This document shows, piece after piece, positions 32,051-44,470 of a stretch of 64,000 nucleotides of DNA; the stretch's first letter is position 1; each line of letters opens with the position of its first letter. The notes under the pieces were generated by a model. The model was given only the letters and a program-made list of their open reading frames with translations. It searched no databases and was not told the DNA's origin. Source of the DNA: Mauremys mutica (taxonomy: Eukaryota; Chordata; Testudines; Geoemydidae); contig NC_059073.1 of NCBI RefSeq assembly GCF_020497125.1, positions 14,963,225 to 15,027,224 of the forward strand, given 5' to 3'. Made by a program: the position numbers and the translations under genes.

Positions 32051-32749
32051 CAGCCAGACATCTGACCACACCGTGATTTATTTATTCCTTTTTTTCCTAG
32101 ACCCTTCATGTCAGGGGATGAACTTTTTTTGGGGGGGGGGAGCATCATGGGGAGAGCTTGTGATGCTGCTGCCCTGTCCCTGTTGGGTAGATCAGTGGAG
32201 GTCTTGAGCTTGTAGAGCACTCTATACGGCTGTTTTTATGAGCGCTAATGATATCCTGTGCCCAGCTTTCTATATTATCTCTGCTGCCTGCTAACCCTCT
32301 GCCCCAATCACATTGTTCATTGCGTTGTCTGTGGGACACCGGTAGTGCATGGATGTCACAGACTGTTGGTGGCTAGGGCTAATGTTAGCTTGTGGGGAGC
32401 TTTGTCCCGTCTATGCTATCATGCTCCCTTTGCTGCTCTGGGCCTGTTTTCAGGTGGACCCCATCAGGGTCGAGTGCCCTTGTTTACAGCACACCCAAGC
32501 TATGGAGTTCTCTGACAGCTATTAAGACGGCTGGGTCCTCTGAGTCTTTTAGCAGCAAAGTGAAAAGCTTCTGATTTTCACAGGCTTACAGTGGTGAATT
32601 TGGAGCCATTGTCTTATTTCTGCAAGACGTTAGCGAGACGCCAGGCTTTGCCTTCTCCATTTTTCAACCATGATCCTTTCTTCTCCATGTGAAATGGATA
32701 CACTTTCCTCAAATGGGTTGCCTTAGCTGTCTATTGCAGGGAGTGATAC
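32051..32749. other. Unassigned host DNA
   Basis: A G run at 32131-32140 and otherwise unremarkable sequence; no gene recognised. Confidence 0.45.
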
Positions 32750-33065
32750 TTATTATTATGATCATGTAGTCTGACCTCGGGTATAACACAGGGCAAAGAA
32801 CTTCACCCAGCAACTTCTGCACTAAGTCCGTAACTTCTGTTTGAACTGTAGCATATATTTTTAGAAAGACATCCAGTGTTGATTTAAAGATTGCAAGGGA
32901 TGGAGAACCCACATGTCCCTAGGTAGGTTGTTCCAATGGTTAATTCCCCTCACTGTTTAAAAAAACTGTTGATTTTTTTTCTAGTGTGAATTGGCTTAGC
33001 TTGAGTTTCTAACCATTCAGATTCAGCAACTGGATCTCATTATCCCTTTTCCCATTAGATTAGGG
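32750..33065 (-). mobile_element. CR1 LINE fragment
   Basis: GATCATGTAGTCTGACCTC, AACTTCACCCAGCAACTTC and the text down to GGATCTCATTATCCCTTTTC match a reversed CR1 3' region of the same subfamily as 23354-23490. Confidence 0.8.
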
Positions 33066-34334
33066 TTGTGAAGTGCACAAAAATAAATATTAAGAACAAT
33101 CAATGGAAGAGGTGAGACTGGCACTCATGGTCTCTGATACATGGGAAGAGCTTCTAATTATGGTCTCCTGGTTCTCAGCTTAACGTACCTTCTCCTAGGC
33201 TACAGGGGGATCTATTACAGAGACTATTTTATGGGGGAAGAGGTTTTTGCTTGTGCTTTCTTGCCCTCCAGACTGCTGAAAAATCAGGATTTTCCTTGAG
33301 CTCATGGTGATGGAACATTCTCTTGAATGTAGGGACTGGCCAGCAAAATTTGGGCCAGGGGATAACACTAGGATGGAGATGGTTATTCCTGGGGTTGAGA
33401 GATAAGGGGCTTGCATGGATAAGACGCCAAGAAAGGGAGACTGGGCAAGCACAGGAGTGGCCATGCTTGATTTTGTATGTTTGAGTTTAGTGCTTGTAAA
33501 AAACTGTTTAGACGGGAAGGTGGTTGGAGGCTTTGACTACATTGGTGTCCATCTGAAGTTAGCCAGAATTTTCAAACTAGGGTACTGATCTGTGTCCAGA
33601 ACTGAATCTTCAGTGACCTAACTTTCTTTGTTTTGTTGATCTGGCCCTGGCACAAGAATTCCCAAGGGCGGTTTCGAAAATACCTATGTGAAAAGTATCA
33701 TTTGCTGTTAATTTCGATAAAACCCAGTTACATTTTTTGGGAACCCCATTTGTTCTCATCCCTGTCAAATTCAGTAGGCTTGTTCCATAAGGGCAGCACG
33801 GTAAAAGAGCAATGCAGTAAAAATCCCCTTTAAAATCATTTTCAATTCTGATGCTTCTAAAATAGCAATATTTTGTGCTAAATCTTTGAATTTAACAGAG
33901 TATTGAGTCATGTTTTGGGATAGTTCCCCCTCCAACCCCCCAGTGTTTTTTTGGTTTCTGTCTGCATCCTTTGGTAACAGTGTTGCTTCTTTCAAATGGG
34001 AGATACCCTGAAAGAAAGGTTGGTGGCAGTATGACTCCAAAAGCTCCTGTCACCATGCAAGCATCTTTGGAAGAATATTTTTCCTCCTTTCCGGAAACTA
34101 CTCTAGAAAGGATACAAGTGAATAATCTAGGGGAGAAAAAAAACACCTTATCATTAGGGAATGAGTGAGTATTTAGGGCCCAATCCTGCTAAGAATTGTG
34201 CTTTCTGGCCCCCAGTCCATTAAGGCAGTTAAGCACATTCTTAATTTTAAGCCTGTGTGGAGTCCCATTGATACATGCTTATGTGCTTTGCTGGATTGGG
34301 GCCAGAGTGGTCCATGTCTTGTAGCATTGGGCCC
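33066..34334. other. Unassigned host DNA
   Basis: No gene or clear element. Frames at 33771-34168 are without family resemblance. Confidence 0.45.
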
Positions 34335-35200
34335 TTAAACACTAGCAATAGGAATTGCCATACTGGATCAGACAGACCAGAGTATCCATCTAATCCAGTG
34401 GGCCCTCTGACAGTGGCCAGTCCCAGATTGCTCAAAGGAAGGTGCAGGGAACCCTGCAGTGGATGATTCTGGAATAATTCGCCCATAAGGAAATGTCCTT
34501 CCTAATCCTACCCCCTGTCATTTAATAGTTCACTATAGCCTGAAGCATGGAGATTTAAACCCCTTCTGGGTTTTTTTTTTTAATCCCAGCTTGTGTAGAT
34601 CTGCTTCTTATCCAGATACATTTCTCATCCTTTTCTGAATTCTATAGAGCTCTTAGCCCTCCATAGCATCCCGTGGCAATGAGTTTCACTGGTTAATTTT
34701 GTGTTTAAAAATTATTTCCTTTCATGCTCACAAAGTAGCTATCTTTCATTTTTACTCTGAGGAGCCACCTGATTTAATGTTCCCTGTCCCATTGGTTAGT
34801 TTGTACATCTCTAGGATATATCTGCTTTATTTGTCTGCTTTCCAAACAAACCAATCCCACTTTTTCAGTCTCTCTTCATATGGAGATTTTCCCCGACCGC
34901 CAGTCATTTTTGTTGCCCATTTCTGAAGCCTGTCCAATTCGGCTGGATCTGTTTACAGATTGGTTGATCAGAGCTGTACACAGCATCCCAGGTGAGGGCC
35001 TGCCTCTGCTTTATATTGTGGAATAATATATTTTCAGTCTTCTCTATCCCATTCCTTATACAATCTAAAACCCTGCGGGATTATTTTTTTTCACTGCCAC
35101 TTTTCATCAGAGAAATATTTCTGCTGAGCTGTCCACAATGACAGCCAGGTCTTTTCCCTGAATGATTAGTTCAGAACGTAGCCCTCAGTATGAGTGATGC
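34335..35200 (-). mobile_element. Old CR1-type LINE fragment
   Basis: Beginning with GGAATTGCCATACTGGATCAG, it runs through GACAGTGGCCAGTCCCAG, a region on broken frames ending with TTTGTTGCCCATTTCTGAAG, and AATGACAGCCAGGTCTTTTC, in the order expected for a reversed CR1-family copy of about 0.85 kb. It is more diverged than the copy at 37895. Confidence 0.75.
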
Positions 35201-35925
35201 CAATTATTCCTCCTATTACCTTGCATTCATCAGCACTCGCTTTTCATTGAGTGTGATTAATTATGTGCCGAGCAGGCACTTGTGCATGGAGGTACATGCG
35301 CTTTGCTGAAGTTCAACCCCAGCGTCCGAACGGTGTCCTGGTGCAGCAGAAAGACCACTGCTATGGACAAGGGGTGGAGTCAGAACTGGCTTCCTTATTG
35401 GAAGCCTTAATAGGCTACAGTCAAGACTGAGCAGCGTGGAAAAGCATGCGGAGCTGCTGCCTGTACCGTGGTACTTGGGTGGATAAATAAAAGCCTTTAA
35501 GGCAGTGGGTGCATTAATCCAACACCTTTAGAGTGAGGACTCTGTGCTAAGTGGGTGGGAAATGACCCATTCCCCAATATCCGTAGCATTAGTTAAAGAG
35601 CTGCTGTATTTCATTCAGAAGAAGGATACATTCTTCTCAAAACCATGGGCCTGTTTGTAGCCAGGCTTATATGGCCATAGGGGAAGCTAGATCCCACCCT
35701 GCTCAGCCTCCATTTCAAATACAGAGGAGACCCCAGAAGCAGCTGCCTTCCACTGCAGGTACAGAGGGGTAAGCCTAGTACTCCCCTCCCCCATTCATGC
35801 CAGGCAGGCAGAGCACTGGGGGAGTGGATGAAGCTTTGTCCTTATCTTCCCAGCACGCTGGCCAATGCAGCTGAGCTAACAAGGAGAGGGGTGTGATGTG
35901 CTGCTGATACGAGACCATAGTAATA
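35201..35925. other. Unassigned host DNA
   Basis: No gene recognised. Confidence 0.45.
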
Positions 35926-36051
35926 TAGGGTGACCAGACAGCAAGTGTGAAAAATTGGGATAGAGGGTGGGGGGTAATAGGAGCCCATATTAAAAAAAAA
36001 AGCCCCAATATCAGGACTGTCCTTATAAAATTGGGACATCTGGTCACCCTA
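35926..36051. mobile_element. Mariner-type MITE
   Basis: TAGGGTGACCAGA at the left and TCTGGTCACCCTA at the right are exact inverted repeats, flanked by TA on both sides, the target duplication of Tc1/mariner elements. Confidence 0.8.
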
Positions 36052-36054
36052 TAG

Positions 36055-36322
36055 CAGGGGCCGGCAACCTTTCACAAGCGGTGTGCCGAGTCTTCATTTA
36101 TTCACTCTAATTTAAGGTTTCGCGTGCCAGTAATACATTTTAATGTTTTTAGAAGGTCTCTTTCAATGTCTATAATATATAACTAAACTATTGTTGTATG
36201 TAAAATTAAATTAAAATGCAGAGCCCCCGAGACCAGTGGCCAGGACCCAGGCAGTGTGAGTGCCCCTGAAAATCAGCTTGCTTGCCGCCTTCAGCACGTG
36301 TGCTATAGGTGGCCTACCCCTG
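36055..36322. mobile_element. Non-autonomous hAT element, copy 1
   Basis: Starts CAGGGGCCGGCAACC and ends GGCCTACCCCTG. Flanked by CCCTATAG (36047-36054) and CCCTATAA (36323-36330), 7 of 8 matching. It inserted at the right edge of the mariner-type MITE, so its left duplication consists mostly of that MITE's end. About 35 bp present in the second copy (42986) are missing here. Confidence 0.9.
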
Positions 36323-36330
36323 CCCTATAA

Positions 36331-37894
36331 TAATAGCATGTCGCAGCCCCCTGGGAGCAGGGAAGGAATTACACTAGGTGATTTTTGCAGGGGTGAGGTA
36401 CAGCTCTGTGCCACTTCTTACACAGCTCTGGTGGTATAAGTACAGTCTAGCCGGTGTGTCCCAGAATACAGCCTGTGGAACTGAAAACATTGTACTGTGA
36501 AAACTAGCTGCTGCTGGAGAATTCTAGTGTACATCATGTGTGGCTTTAACCGGCATACCTAACTCCAGTGAAAGCCTTCATGAACTTGCTCAGTCCTGTA
36601 GAATGGGCCCCAAACAGTTACACGGGCTAAAACGCAACGCACACCTCAACCCCTTGCTTGTTCATTACACTGGGGTTAGAACCTCATGGAAATTCCAGAG
36701 AGGTTTTAAAGAGTTTTGTTCAGGTTGAAATGGTTGCTTCAGTCGTAATCTCCCAGCGACAATGCTTTTGCCTTTCGCTAGCTTTTAAGATGAAATGTCT
36801 GGCACATGGGCTCCTGTGGGTAAAATTCAAAGTGAAAGCTAGCCATATGTGCTGGTCTCACCCCTTTTGTTCTTTCTCCATCTCCTCCCAGCCTTCCCAA
36901 CCCCTTTCCACCTAATTGTACCATTTCTTTCATATGGTGTACGTGGTTCGTATGAGGTTTTTTTGTTTATTTTTGCTACTTTTGTATGTTGATGAAATTC
37001 TCTGAGAAGGTGTGGGTCAAGAAAAACGACTGACAATACTAAATATAATGTATTCAAACTCATTAAAAATAAACCAGGTTGCAGCTGGTACTTAAGCAAT
37101 GCATCCAAAATTCATTGGAGATCAACAGGGAATTTTCCTTGCTATACTGAATGCCAAAATGTACGCAATAGTAGCAGTGCATTTATGTATTGTTAAAGAT
37201 GGAAATACAGTGCCTTCCCTTCCTCCCCACCCCCATCTGTTGTCCCCCTCCCCATGTATGTGATAATGGAGAAAATCCCTTAGTAACTAATGGCTAAGGA
37301 TAGTGATACTGCATAGGGGAAAACCTCACTGAGCACAAACACTGGTGGTTGTTAGTTTCAGCATTCTAGCCTGGGCACCGAGCCAACCAACCAGGGTTCC
37401 TTTCCCACCTCTCAAACACATAATATATAAGAAACAAAACAACACACCAAACCATCCAGGGAATCTAGGTGTATAATCATGTCATTAAAATAAATATTGC
37501 TTTTTCCCCACCCTGCTTCAGCTAAGATGGATTTAATAGAGCCAGCATCCTTGTGTGTGAAAGGGTGTGTTTGCGTGGGTTAGTATCTGAGTGTTTAAGA
37601 CTCTGTAATCAGTGATATGTGACCTCGGGCTATGGATTCTGCTCAGTTTCAGCAACAGGAAGGACTGTCTCAAGCGCCACTTTATGAACTATGTATGTGA
37701 GGTACTGAGCCTCCCCAAATCCCATAGAAATTGATGGCACCCAGGGCCTTCCAGGATCTGGTCCTTATGAAACATTAACCACTAAAATGTCCTTTGAGCA
37801 ATCTGGTAATGACCACTGTCATTGTTTATAGGAAGAACATCTTAACGTTAAGACTCTGTGGATTCCTAATAATGTAGGTCTAAATTCTGCTCTC
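36331..37894. other. Unassigned host DNA
   Basis: No gene recognised. Short frames at 36540-37108 have no family resemblance. Confidence 0.45.
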
Positions 37895-39360
37895 AGATCA
37901 TAGAATCATAGAATATCAGGGTTGGAAGGGACTTCAGGAGGTCATCTAGTCCAACCCCCTGCTCAAAGCAGGACAACCCCCAACTAAATCATCCCAACCA
38001 GGGCTTCATCAAGCCTGACCTTAAAAACCTCTGAGGAAGGAGATTCCACCATCTCTCCAGGTAACCCATTCCAGTGCTTCACTACCCTCCTAGTGAAATC
38101 ATTTTTCTTAATATCCAAGCTAGACCACCCACACAACAACTTGAGATCATTGCTCCTTGTTCTGTCATCTGCCACCTCTGAGAACAGCCTAGCTCCATCC
38201 TCTTTGGAACCCCCCTTCAGGTAGTTGAAGGCTGCTATCAAATCCCCCCTCACTCTTCTCTTCTGCAGACTAAATAAGCCCAGTTCACTCAGCCTCTCCT
38301 CATAAGTCATGTGCCCCAGCCCCCTAATCATATTTGTTGCCCTCCGCTGGACTCTCTCCAATTTGTCCACATCCTTTCTGTAGTGGGGGGAATCAAAACT
38401 GGATGCAGTACTCCAGATGTGGCCTTGCCAGTGCCGAATAGAGGGGAATAATCACTGCCCTCGATCTGCTGGCAGTGCTTCTATTAATACAGCCCAATAT
38501 GCTGTTAACCTTCTTGGCAACAAGGGCACACTGTTGACTCATATTCAGCTTCTTGTCCACTGTAATCCCCAGGTCCTTTTCTGTAGAACTCCCAATTAGC
38601 CAGTCGGTCCCGAGCCTATAACAATACATGGGATTCTTCTGTCCTAAGTGCAGGACTCTTCACTTGTCCTTGTTGAACCTCATCAGGTTTCTTTTGGCCC
38701 AATCCTCCAATTTGTCTAGGTCACTCTGGACCCTATCCCTACCCTGCACCATATCTACCTCTCCCCTCAGCTTAGTGTCATCTGCAAACCTGCTGAGAGT
38801 GCAATCCACACCATCCTCCAGATCATTAATGAAGATGTTGAACAAAACTGGCCCCAGGACTAACCCCTGGGGCATTTTGCTTGATACCAGCTGCCAACTA
38901 GACATCGAGCTATTGATCACTACCCGTTGAGCCTAACGATCTATCCAGCTTTCTATCCAGCTTATAGTTCATTCATACAATCCATACTACTTTAACTTGC
39001 TGGTAAGAATAGTGTGGGAGACCGTATCAAAAGCTTTGCTAAAGTCAAGGTATATCACGTTCACTGCTTTCCCCATATCCATAGAGCCAGTTATCTCATC
39101 ATGGAAGGCAATCAGGTTGGTCAGGCATGATTTGCCCTTGGTGAATCCATGTTGACTGTTCCTGATCACCTTCCTCTCCTCCAAGTGCTTCAAAATGAAT
39201 TCCTTGAGGACCTGCTCTATAATTTTTCCAGGGACTGAGGTAAGGCTGACTGGTCTGCAGTTCCCCGGATTCTCCTTCTTCACTTTTATAAAAATGGGCA
39301 CTATATTTGCCTTTTTCCAGTCGTTCAGGTTGTCCATGCCTACACTGATGTTTTCTCTTA
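37895..39360 (-). mobile_element. CR1 LINE, 1.5 kb, with reverse transcriptase remnants
   Basis: The reversed tail ATAGAATCATAGAATATC opens the copy at its 3' end. On the minus strand, reading from 39379 downwards, the ORF2 product appears in broken frames: [13 protein letters not shown] and YLDFSKAFD (reverse transcriptase palm, first catalytic Asp), then RFADDTK with the FADD catalytic pair (38840-38800 region), then NSILGCINRS and RVQRRATNMIRG. Stops and shifts separate four frames. The catalytic motifs can still be read, but the endonuclease and ORF1 are missing by 5' truncation near 39360. Confidence 0.93.
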
Positions 39361-39361
39361 A

Positions 39362-40016
39362 ATGTTTATGCCACCCCACATCAGATCCCTTCTGGGTGAG
39401 AGCCGAGTGCTGCCAGGTGTGCTAAGGCCAGCATTTCCCAAAAGAGCTCCACTCCCATTTAGGCATCCATACAAGTACCAAACCAGACAGTCTCTGCGCA
39501 AAAGAATAAATAGACACAAATCTGACATTAGGAATCATAACATTCAAAAACCAGTAGGAGAACACTTCAGCCTCTCTGGCCATTCAGTGACAGATTTAAA
39601 GGTGGCAACTTTGCAACAGAAAAGCTTCAAAAACAGACTCCAACGAGAAACTGCTGAACTTGAATTGATATACAAACTAGATACTATCAATTTAGGCTTA
39701 AATAGAGACTGGGAATGGCTGAGCCATTACATACATTGACTCTATTTCTCCCATGTTAAGTATCTTGTCAAACTGTCTTAAATGGGCTATCTTGATTATC
39801 ACTACAAAAAATTTTTTTTCTCCTGCTGACAACAGTTCATCTTAATTAATTAGCCTCTTAGAGTTGGTTGGGCAACTCCCACCTTTTTATGTTCTCTGTA
39901 TGTATATATATCTGCTCACTATATGTTCCATTCTATACGTCCGATGAAGTGGGCTGTAGCCCAAGAAAGCTTATGCTCAAATAAATGTGTTAGTCTCTAA
40001 GGTGCCACAAGTACTC
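39362..40016 (+). mobile_element. Penelope-like element, 3' part with GIY-YIG-type endonuclease C-terminus
   Basis: The + frame to 39739 holds RQSLRKRINRHKSDIRN, VGEHFSLSGHSVTDL and NRLQRETAELELIYKLDT, then GLNRDWEWL near its stop. This order matches the end of the GIY-YIG endonuclease domain and the conserved tail of Penelope-like retroelements. The 3' UTR includes GATGAAGTGGGCTGTAGCC, AAGAAAGCTTATGCTCAAAT and TCTAAGGTGCCACAAGTACTCC, a recurrent turtle repeat tail. The reverse transcriptase is not present. It abuts the 5'-truncated end of a minus-strand CR1. Confidence 0.85.
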
Positions 40017-42190
40017 CTGTTCTTTTTTTCTGTTTCTTTTCTTCTTCTCAAGCACTTGGGGCAAGGTGTTGGCTACCCTGAAACCATCTGATTCAAGTGT
40101 CCATCAAAGCAGGGTGTTGGCTACCCTGGGACCTTCTGTCTTACAGCACATCTTTACATGTTAATTGGGAGGAGCATATGATATTCCCCAATACTTATAC
40201 CCCTTTCTCAAAGGAGTCACATGTCCCGAAAAGTTCTGATCATTTCTTGCATCTTTCTCTAGCTTCTGTTTCTGACACCTATTTATTTTCAGTGAGGCGT
40301 CTACTACTGGAATTTGTCATTTGCGAGGATCCCCTGTGGAGAGCAATTTTCCTTGCCTTCTCCAGTGTTTGCCTTTCGCTGATGTTTATATTCCTGTTGG
40401 GATTCAAGACCCAGACTTTAGCTATTCATCTCTGTTAATTTATTGTCTATAAACCCCGGGCACACTAGTGGTGATACCACAGGCCCCATTAGCAAGTTAC
40501 CAGGAACCTGATCCCTGCATCTAATTTCCCTGTATTTGCATACATGTTTAAAACTATAATACAACACACCGCCATAATTTTTGCTTGCTTTCTTATCTGC
40601 CCATGAGGGAGATAAGCAGCTGTTTGAGTTCATCAGCAATAAAATCCTGCGGTTGATGGTTTTGTCTTACCCTGGGCTTTAAAGTTTAGAGCGGTGGTGT
40701 GCCAGCATTTAGCCCTCATGCTCTTTCTTTGTGGTATGGGCCATGCGTGGTATGGACACCGTTCTATGAACTGTGGTCTTATACATTTGTCATGTGGCTG
40801 TCTGAGCTAAAAATTGGGGCAGGAGGAATGGGGTTTTGTTCAAATTCAGAAGAAAACTATATTTTCTTTTGGTGGACTTCTGTCATGAGAAATATATTTC
40901 GCAGTGATTAGACTTTGGTGTTATCTAGAAATCTTTCCATACTGGTTGTTTGGGATGGCATATACCACAGGCTGTCAAAACCTTTTCCTAGGGAAGACAA
41001 TGTCTTCACAGTCTGTCACATGGCCATTCATGATGGCACTGCACATCCTTTCCCATTGGTGATAGCTATACTCTTCTGAGCACAGGGCTGAGAGCCAGGA
41101 ATTCTTCCATTATAATGCAAACCTTGATATGGTGCCCTTTGGCAAATCTGAAAATTCCCACACTGTACCCTGGGGGTTGAGCTGAACTGGACAGAGAATG
41201 GACCAGACTTTCACAAAAAGGTGTGGTTTTGTTTGTTGAAATTTAATATTTTAAACAATTTTTTTGACCAGCTCTGGAGTCAGAGTGCTGAGGACTTTAA
41301 CCTCAGTCACTGCACTGCACACCAAGGGGCGCTTGGAGTTTCCTGGTGAAGGTGGGGATAGAACTCAGAATCTACTGCTGAGAAAGCTAGTGCCTCTCCT
41401 ACACGGGTTAAATGAGAATCACTATTAGCAGCATAGGGCCTATGAAATACCATATGAAACTTTTGAATTGATCTGATAAACGACAGTGGTACCAACACAC
41501 ACATTACCTCTTCATTGCCCTAGACACTCTGATTATACTCTGAACAAGGCATATTTTGTTGTTTAACCTTGACTCTTCCCCCCCTCAGTAATGGAGCTTA
41601 AAAATACAAATATTTAACCCTTCATATCTCAAAGTAAAGAAGGTATTTTTGTTTTGTTTTTTGAAATAACCCTCCTTCATTCACATGATTTACTGTTCTT
41701 GCAACAATTTGGTTCTGGGACAAAACACAAACGATCCAGAGAGGATAGGAAGATATCAGTAGTAGTTAAATGTGTTCAGTCACAGGTGGCAGGTCTGATT
41801 CCGTTGCTCCTTTTTGCTCTCCTTTTGTATGTCTAAGCAGAAACTCTTACGGGTTCTGACAAGCCTGCCAAGTCTACTTAGCTCTTCTGGTCGGATACCC
41901 TTTGTTCTTTCATCAGCAGCTGGGCCAGGAAGTAGCCAATGATCACAAGGTTCTTAAATGCATGCAGTATTTCAGGAGCGCTAGTTAAACAATGGCCTGA
42001 CTCTAGCTGGGTACCCAATGTTTTAATTGAAGTCAGTGGGAGCTGACTATAAATAGTTCCTCTTAAGGCTTAAAAAGGGTACTGTCAAATGAAACATCAC
42101 ACTGTTTTCTAAAATTATCACACCAAAGACAATGGGAGGGTGGGGAGAGGAATTGGTAATTTTTTTCTCTTTGTTTCCATTATGCACGTA
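40017..42190. other. Unassigned host DNA
   Basis: The phrase GGTGTTGGCTACCCTG occurs twice (about 40067 and 40111). No gene recognised; the 113-codon frame at 40097-40438 has no family resemblance. Confidence 0.45.
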
Positions 42191-42310
42191 AAATCATAGA
42201 ACTATAGGGTTGAAAGGGACCGCAAGTGTCAGCTAGTCTAACCCTCTGCCAAGATGCAGGATTAGTGGTGACTAAACCATGCAAAACAGATGGCCATCCA
42301 GCCTCCTTCT
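42191..42310 (-). repeat. CR1 3' fragment
   Basis: AATCATAGAACTATAGGGTTG and GATGGCCATCCAGCCTCCTTC match the reversed CR1 subfamily at 27036-27240. Confidence 0.75.
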
Positions 42311-42510
42311 GTGTGCTGTCCGTTTCATCGATTCCCCTCTTGCTTTTGTGGGTTTTTCACAGAGTGGGAGGAAATAATTAAAAACCTGAGACAAAACTCA
42401 AGAAAATGTGTTTCTAAAAGCATCAAAATTGGCAGTGGGCCCAAGGGCAGGTGTAGAAGCTGAAACTACTTCAACTCTTTTTTTTTTTAAACTGACTAAA
42501 TTCCAAATGA

Positions 42511-42640
42511 GAGACAAGGTCGGTCAGGGTAATATCTTTTATTGGACCAACTTCTGTTGGTAAAGGAGACAAGCTTTTGAGCTGCCTGGAGCTTCATGCC
42601 TGGGAATGCTGCCTGCAGTGACTCTGGAGTGTGAGTTCCA
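42511..42640 (-). repeat. Penelope-like element 3' UTR fragment
   Basis: GGTAATATCTTTTATTGGACC and AACTTCTGTTGGTAAAGGAG, then AAGCTTTTGAGCTGC, match the 3' end of the minus-strand Penelope copy at 59390. Confidence 0.7.
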
Positions 42641-42985
42641 AGCGCCGGACAGACAGTTACAAAGTACGGGCCAAACTCCAAATTGGTTGTTTAGCTGCTG
42701 CAATACAGAAATAAGTCATATAACTTGTAGCATATATTAAATCTACATACCAGACTAAGTGTATGTCTCCACAGAAACGCAGGCTTTAATACTGTACCCT
42801 GAAAACATATGGCTCAATTTCAGGTCTTAATTAAAAGCTCATAGATAAGCAAGCCCAATCTGAATTTGTTCCTGAGTCATTCTGACTAAATTCCCATAGG
42901 GAGGGTCAATCTATCTTTTGTGTGTGTTTTTCCTTAGAAAAGCAATAACGACCATTGAAAACTCAAGTCTCCAATTAGCTTAGTC

Positions 42986-43294
42986 CAGGGGTCGGCAAGC
43001 TTTCTGAAGTGCTGTGCCGAGTCTTCCTTTAATCACTCTAATTTAAGGTTTCGCGTGCCAGTCATACATTAACGTTTTTAGAAGGTCTCTTTCTCTAAGT
43101 CTATAATATATAACTAAACTATTGTTGTATGTAAAGTAAATAAGATTTTTAAAATATTTAAGAAGCTTCATTTAAAATTAAATTAAAATGCAGAGCCCCC
43201 TGGACCAGTGGCCAGGACCCAGGCAGTGTGAGTGCCATTGAAAATCAGCTCGCATGCCGCCTTTGGCACACGTGCCATAGTTTGCCTACCCCTG
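42986..43294. mobile_element. Non-autonomous hAT element, copy 2
   Basis: Starts CAGGGGTCGGCAAGC and ends TTTGCCTACCCCTG, with a perfect 8-bp duplication GCTTAGTC (42978-42985 and 43295-43302). Same family as 36055-36322. Confidence 0.92.
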
Positions 43295-43302
43295 GCTTAG
43301 TC

Positions 43303-43977
43303 TGTACCTAATGCTGGACTTTGTATAGCTTATACATATACTTTGTGCTGGGCAAGTGGGATGATGTTCTAATACTGAATAATTTCAACTCAACACTTGG
43401 TCAATAAGTATTTACTGAAGTTGGGACCATCTTTTTTGTTCTGTGTTTGTGCAGCACGTAGATCCTGGTCCATGAGTACAGCTCCTAGGTCCTATGGTAA
43501 TCGAAATAATTAATAATGTATTGCCATCCACTGGAACAGCACAAAGTAGAGGAAAGCCAGGGATATGTTGTACTTACAAAGACCATTTCTGGACTGAAAA
43601 TGTGTTTTGAAATTAATCCACATGGCATCTGTAACTTTATCCTTGCCCATTAACGTTTCCCCATCTCCTCGTTCAAGAGCAAAACCAGCCAACAAATAAA
43701 CAGAGCATGCAACAACACTTTCCCTCTTTGATCGCCAAGAAGATGGCAGAATCATTACAGCAACTGTTTCCAACGTTTAAGTCATGACAAATAATTCAAT
43801 AAATAGCAAAAGTTACAGTGAATGGCAATTAGGCACGGGAGAGATACTTCTGATGGAACACAAAACTGTTTTTTTCCCCCTATTGATCTTGAACAGAACC
43901 ATTGTCATTCGCTGGTCATGAACATTCCTAAAGTTAAAGATTTGTTTAATGCAAATATTAGCAAACAGTGCATTTCA
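43303..43977. other. Unassigned host DNA
   Basis: No gene recognised. Confidence 0.45.
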
Positions 43978-44470
43978 GGTTTCGTAGAGTTTATGGCCAG
44001 AAAGGGACCATTAGATCATCTAGTCTGACATCACAGGCCATTCAATTTCATTGAGCCCAATAACTTGGGTTAGACTGAAACATTTCAGTCTGGAGACTGA
44101 ACCTTTGTATGCAGAAAACAGGAGAGAGTCAGGCACCACCAGTGCCTGAGGTGCCTGCTCTGGCAGGGAATTAATTAGATGGGATATGCCCAGATGATCT
44201 TAGTAAGTGATCTGTATTCCGTGCTGCAGAAGAAGTCAAAAAATCCTTCCCAATATGAAAATTCCTCCTGTCCTCAAATCTGGCCATCGGTTGGACCCTG
44301 AGCATGTGGGTTCTCTGTACCTCCTCGGAGCTGTGGTCCACTCCATACACATTTGGTAGCTGAGATAATTTATAATAGTCAAGAAAAGTTAGGTCATCCA
44401 ACCAGGGAACAGAAACCATATCATGTGACCTAGGGAACCAGTTACAGAGCTCAAATATTGAATTCAAAAT
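43978..44470 (-). repeat. Old LINE fragment, CR1/L2-like
   Basis: TTATGGCCAGAAAGGGACC followed by CATCTAGTCTGACATCACAGG is a reversed CR1-type 3' end. The text on to about 44470 is probably the same old copy, but it is too diverged to be sure. Confidence 0.55.
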
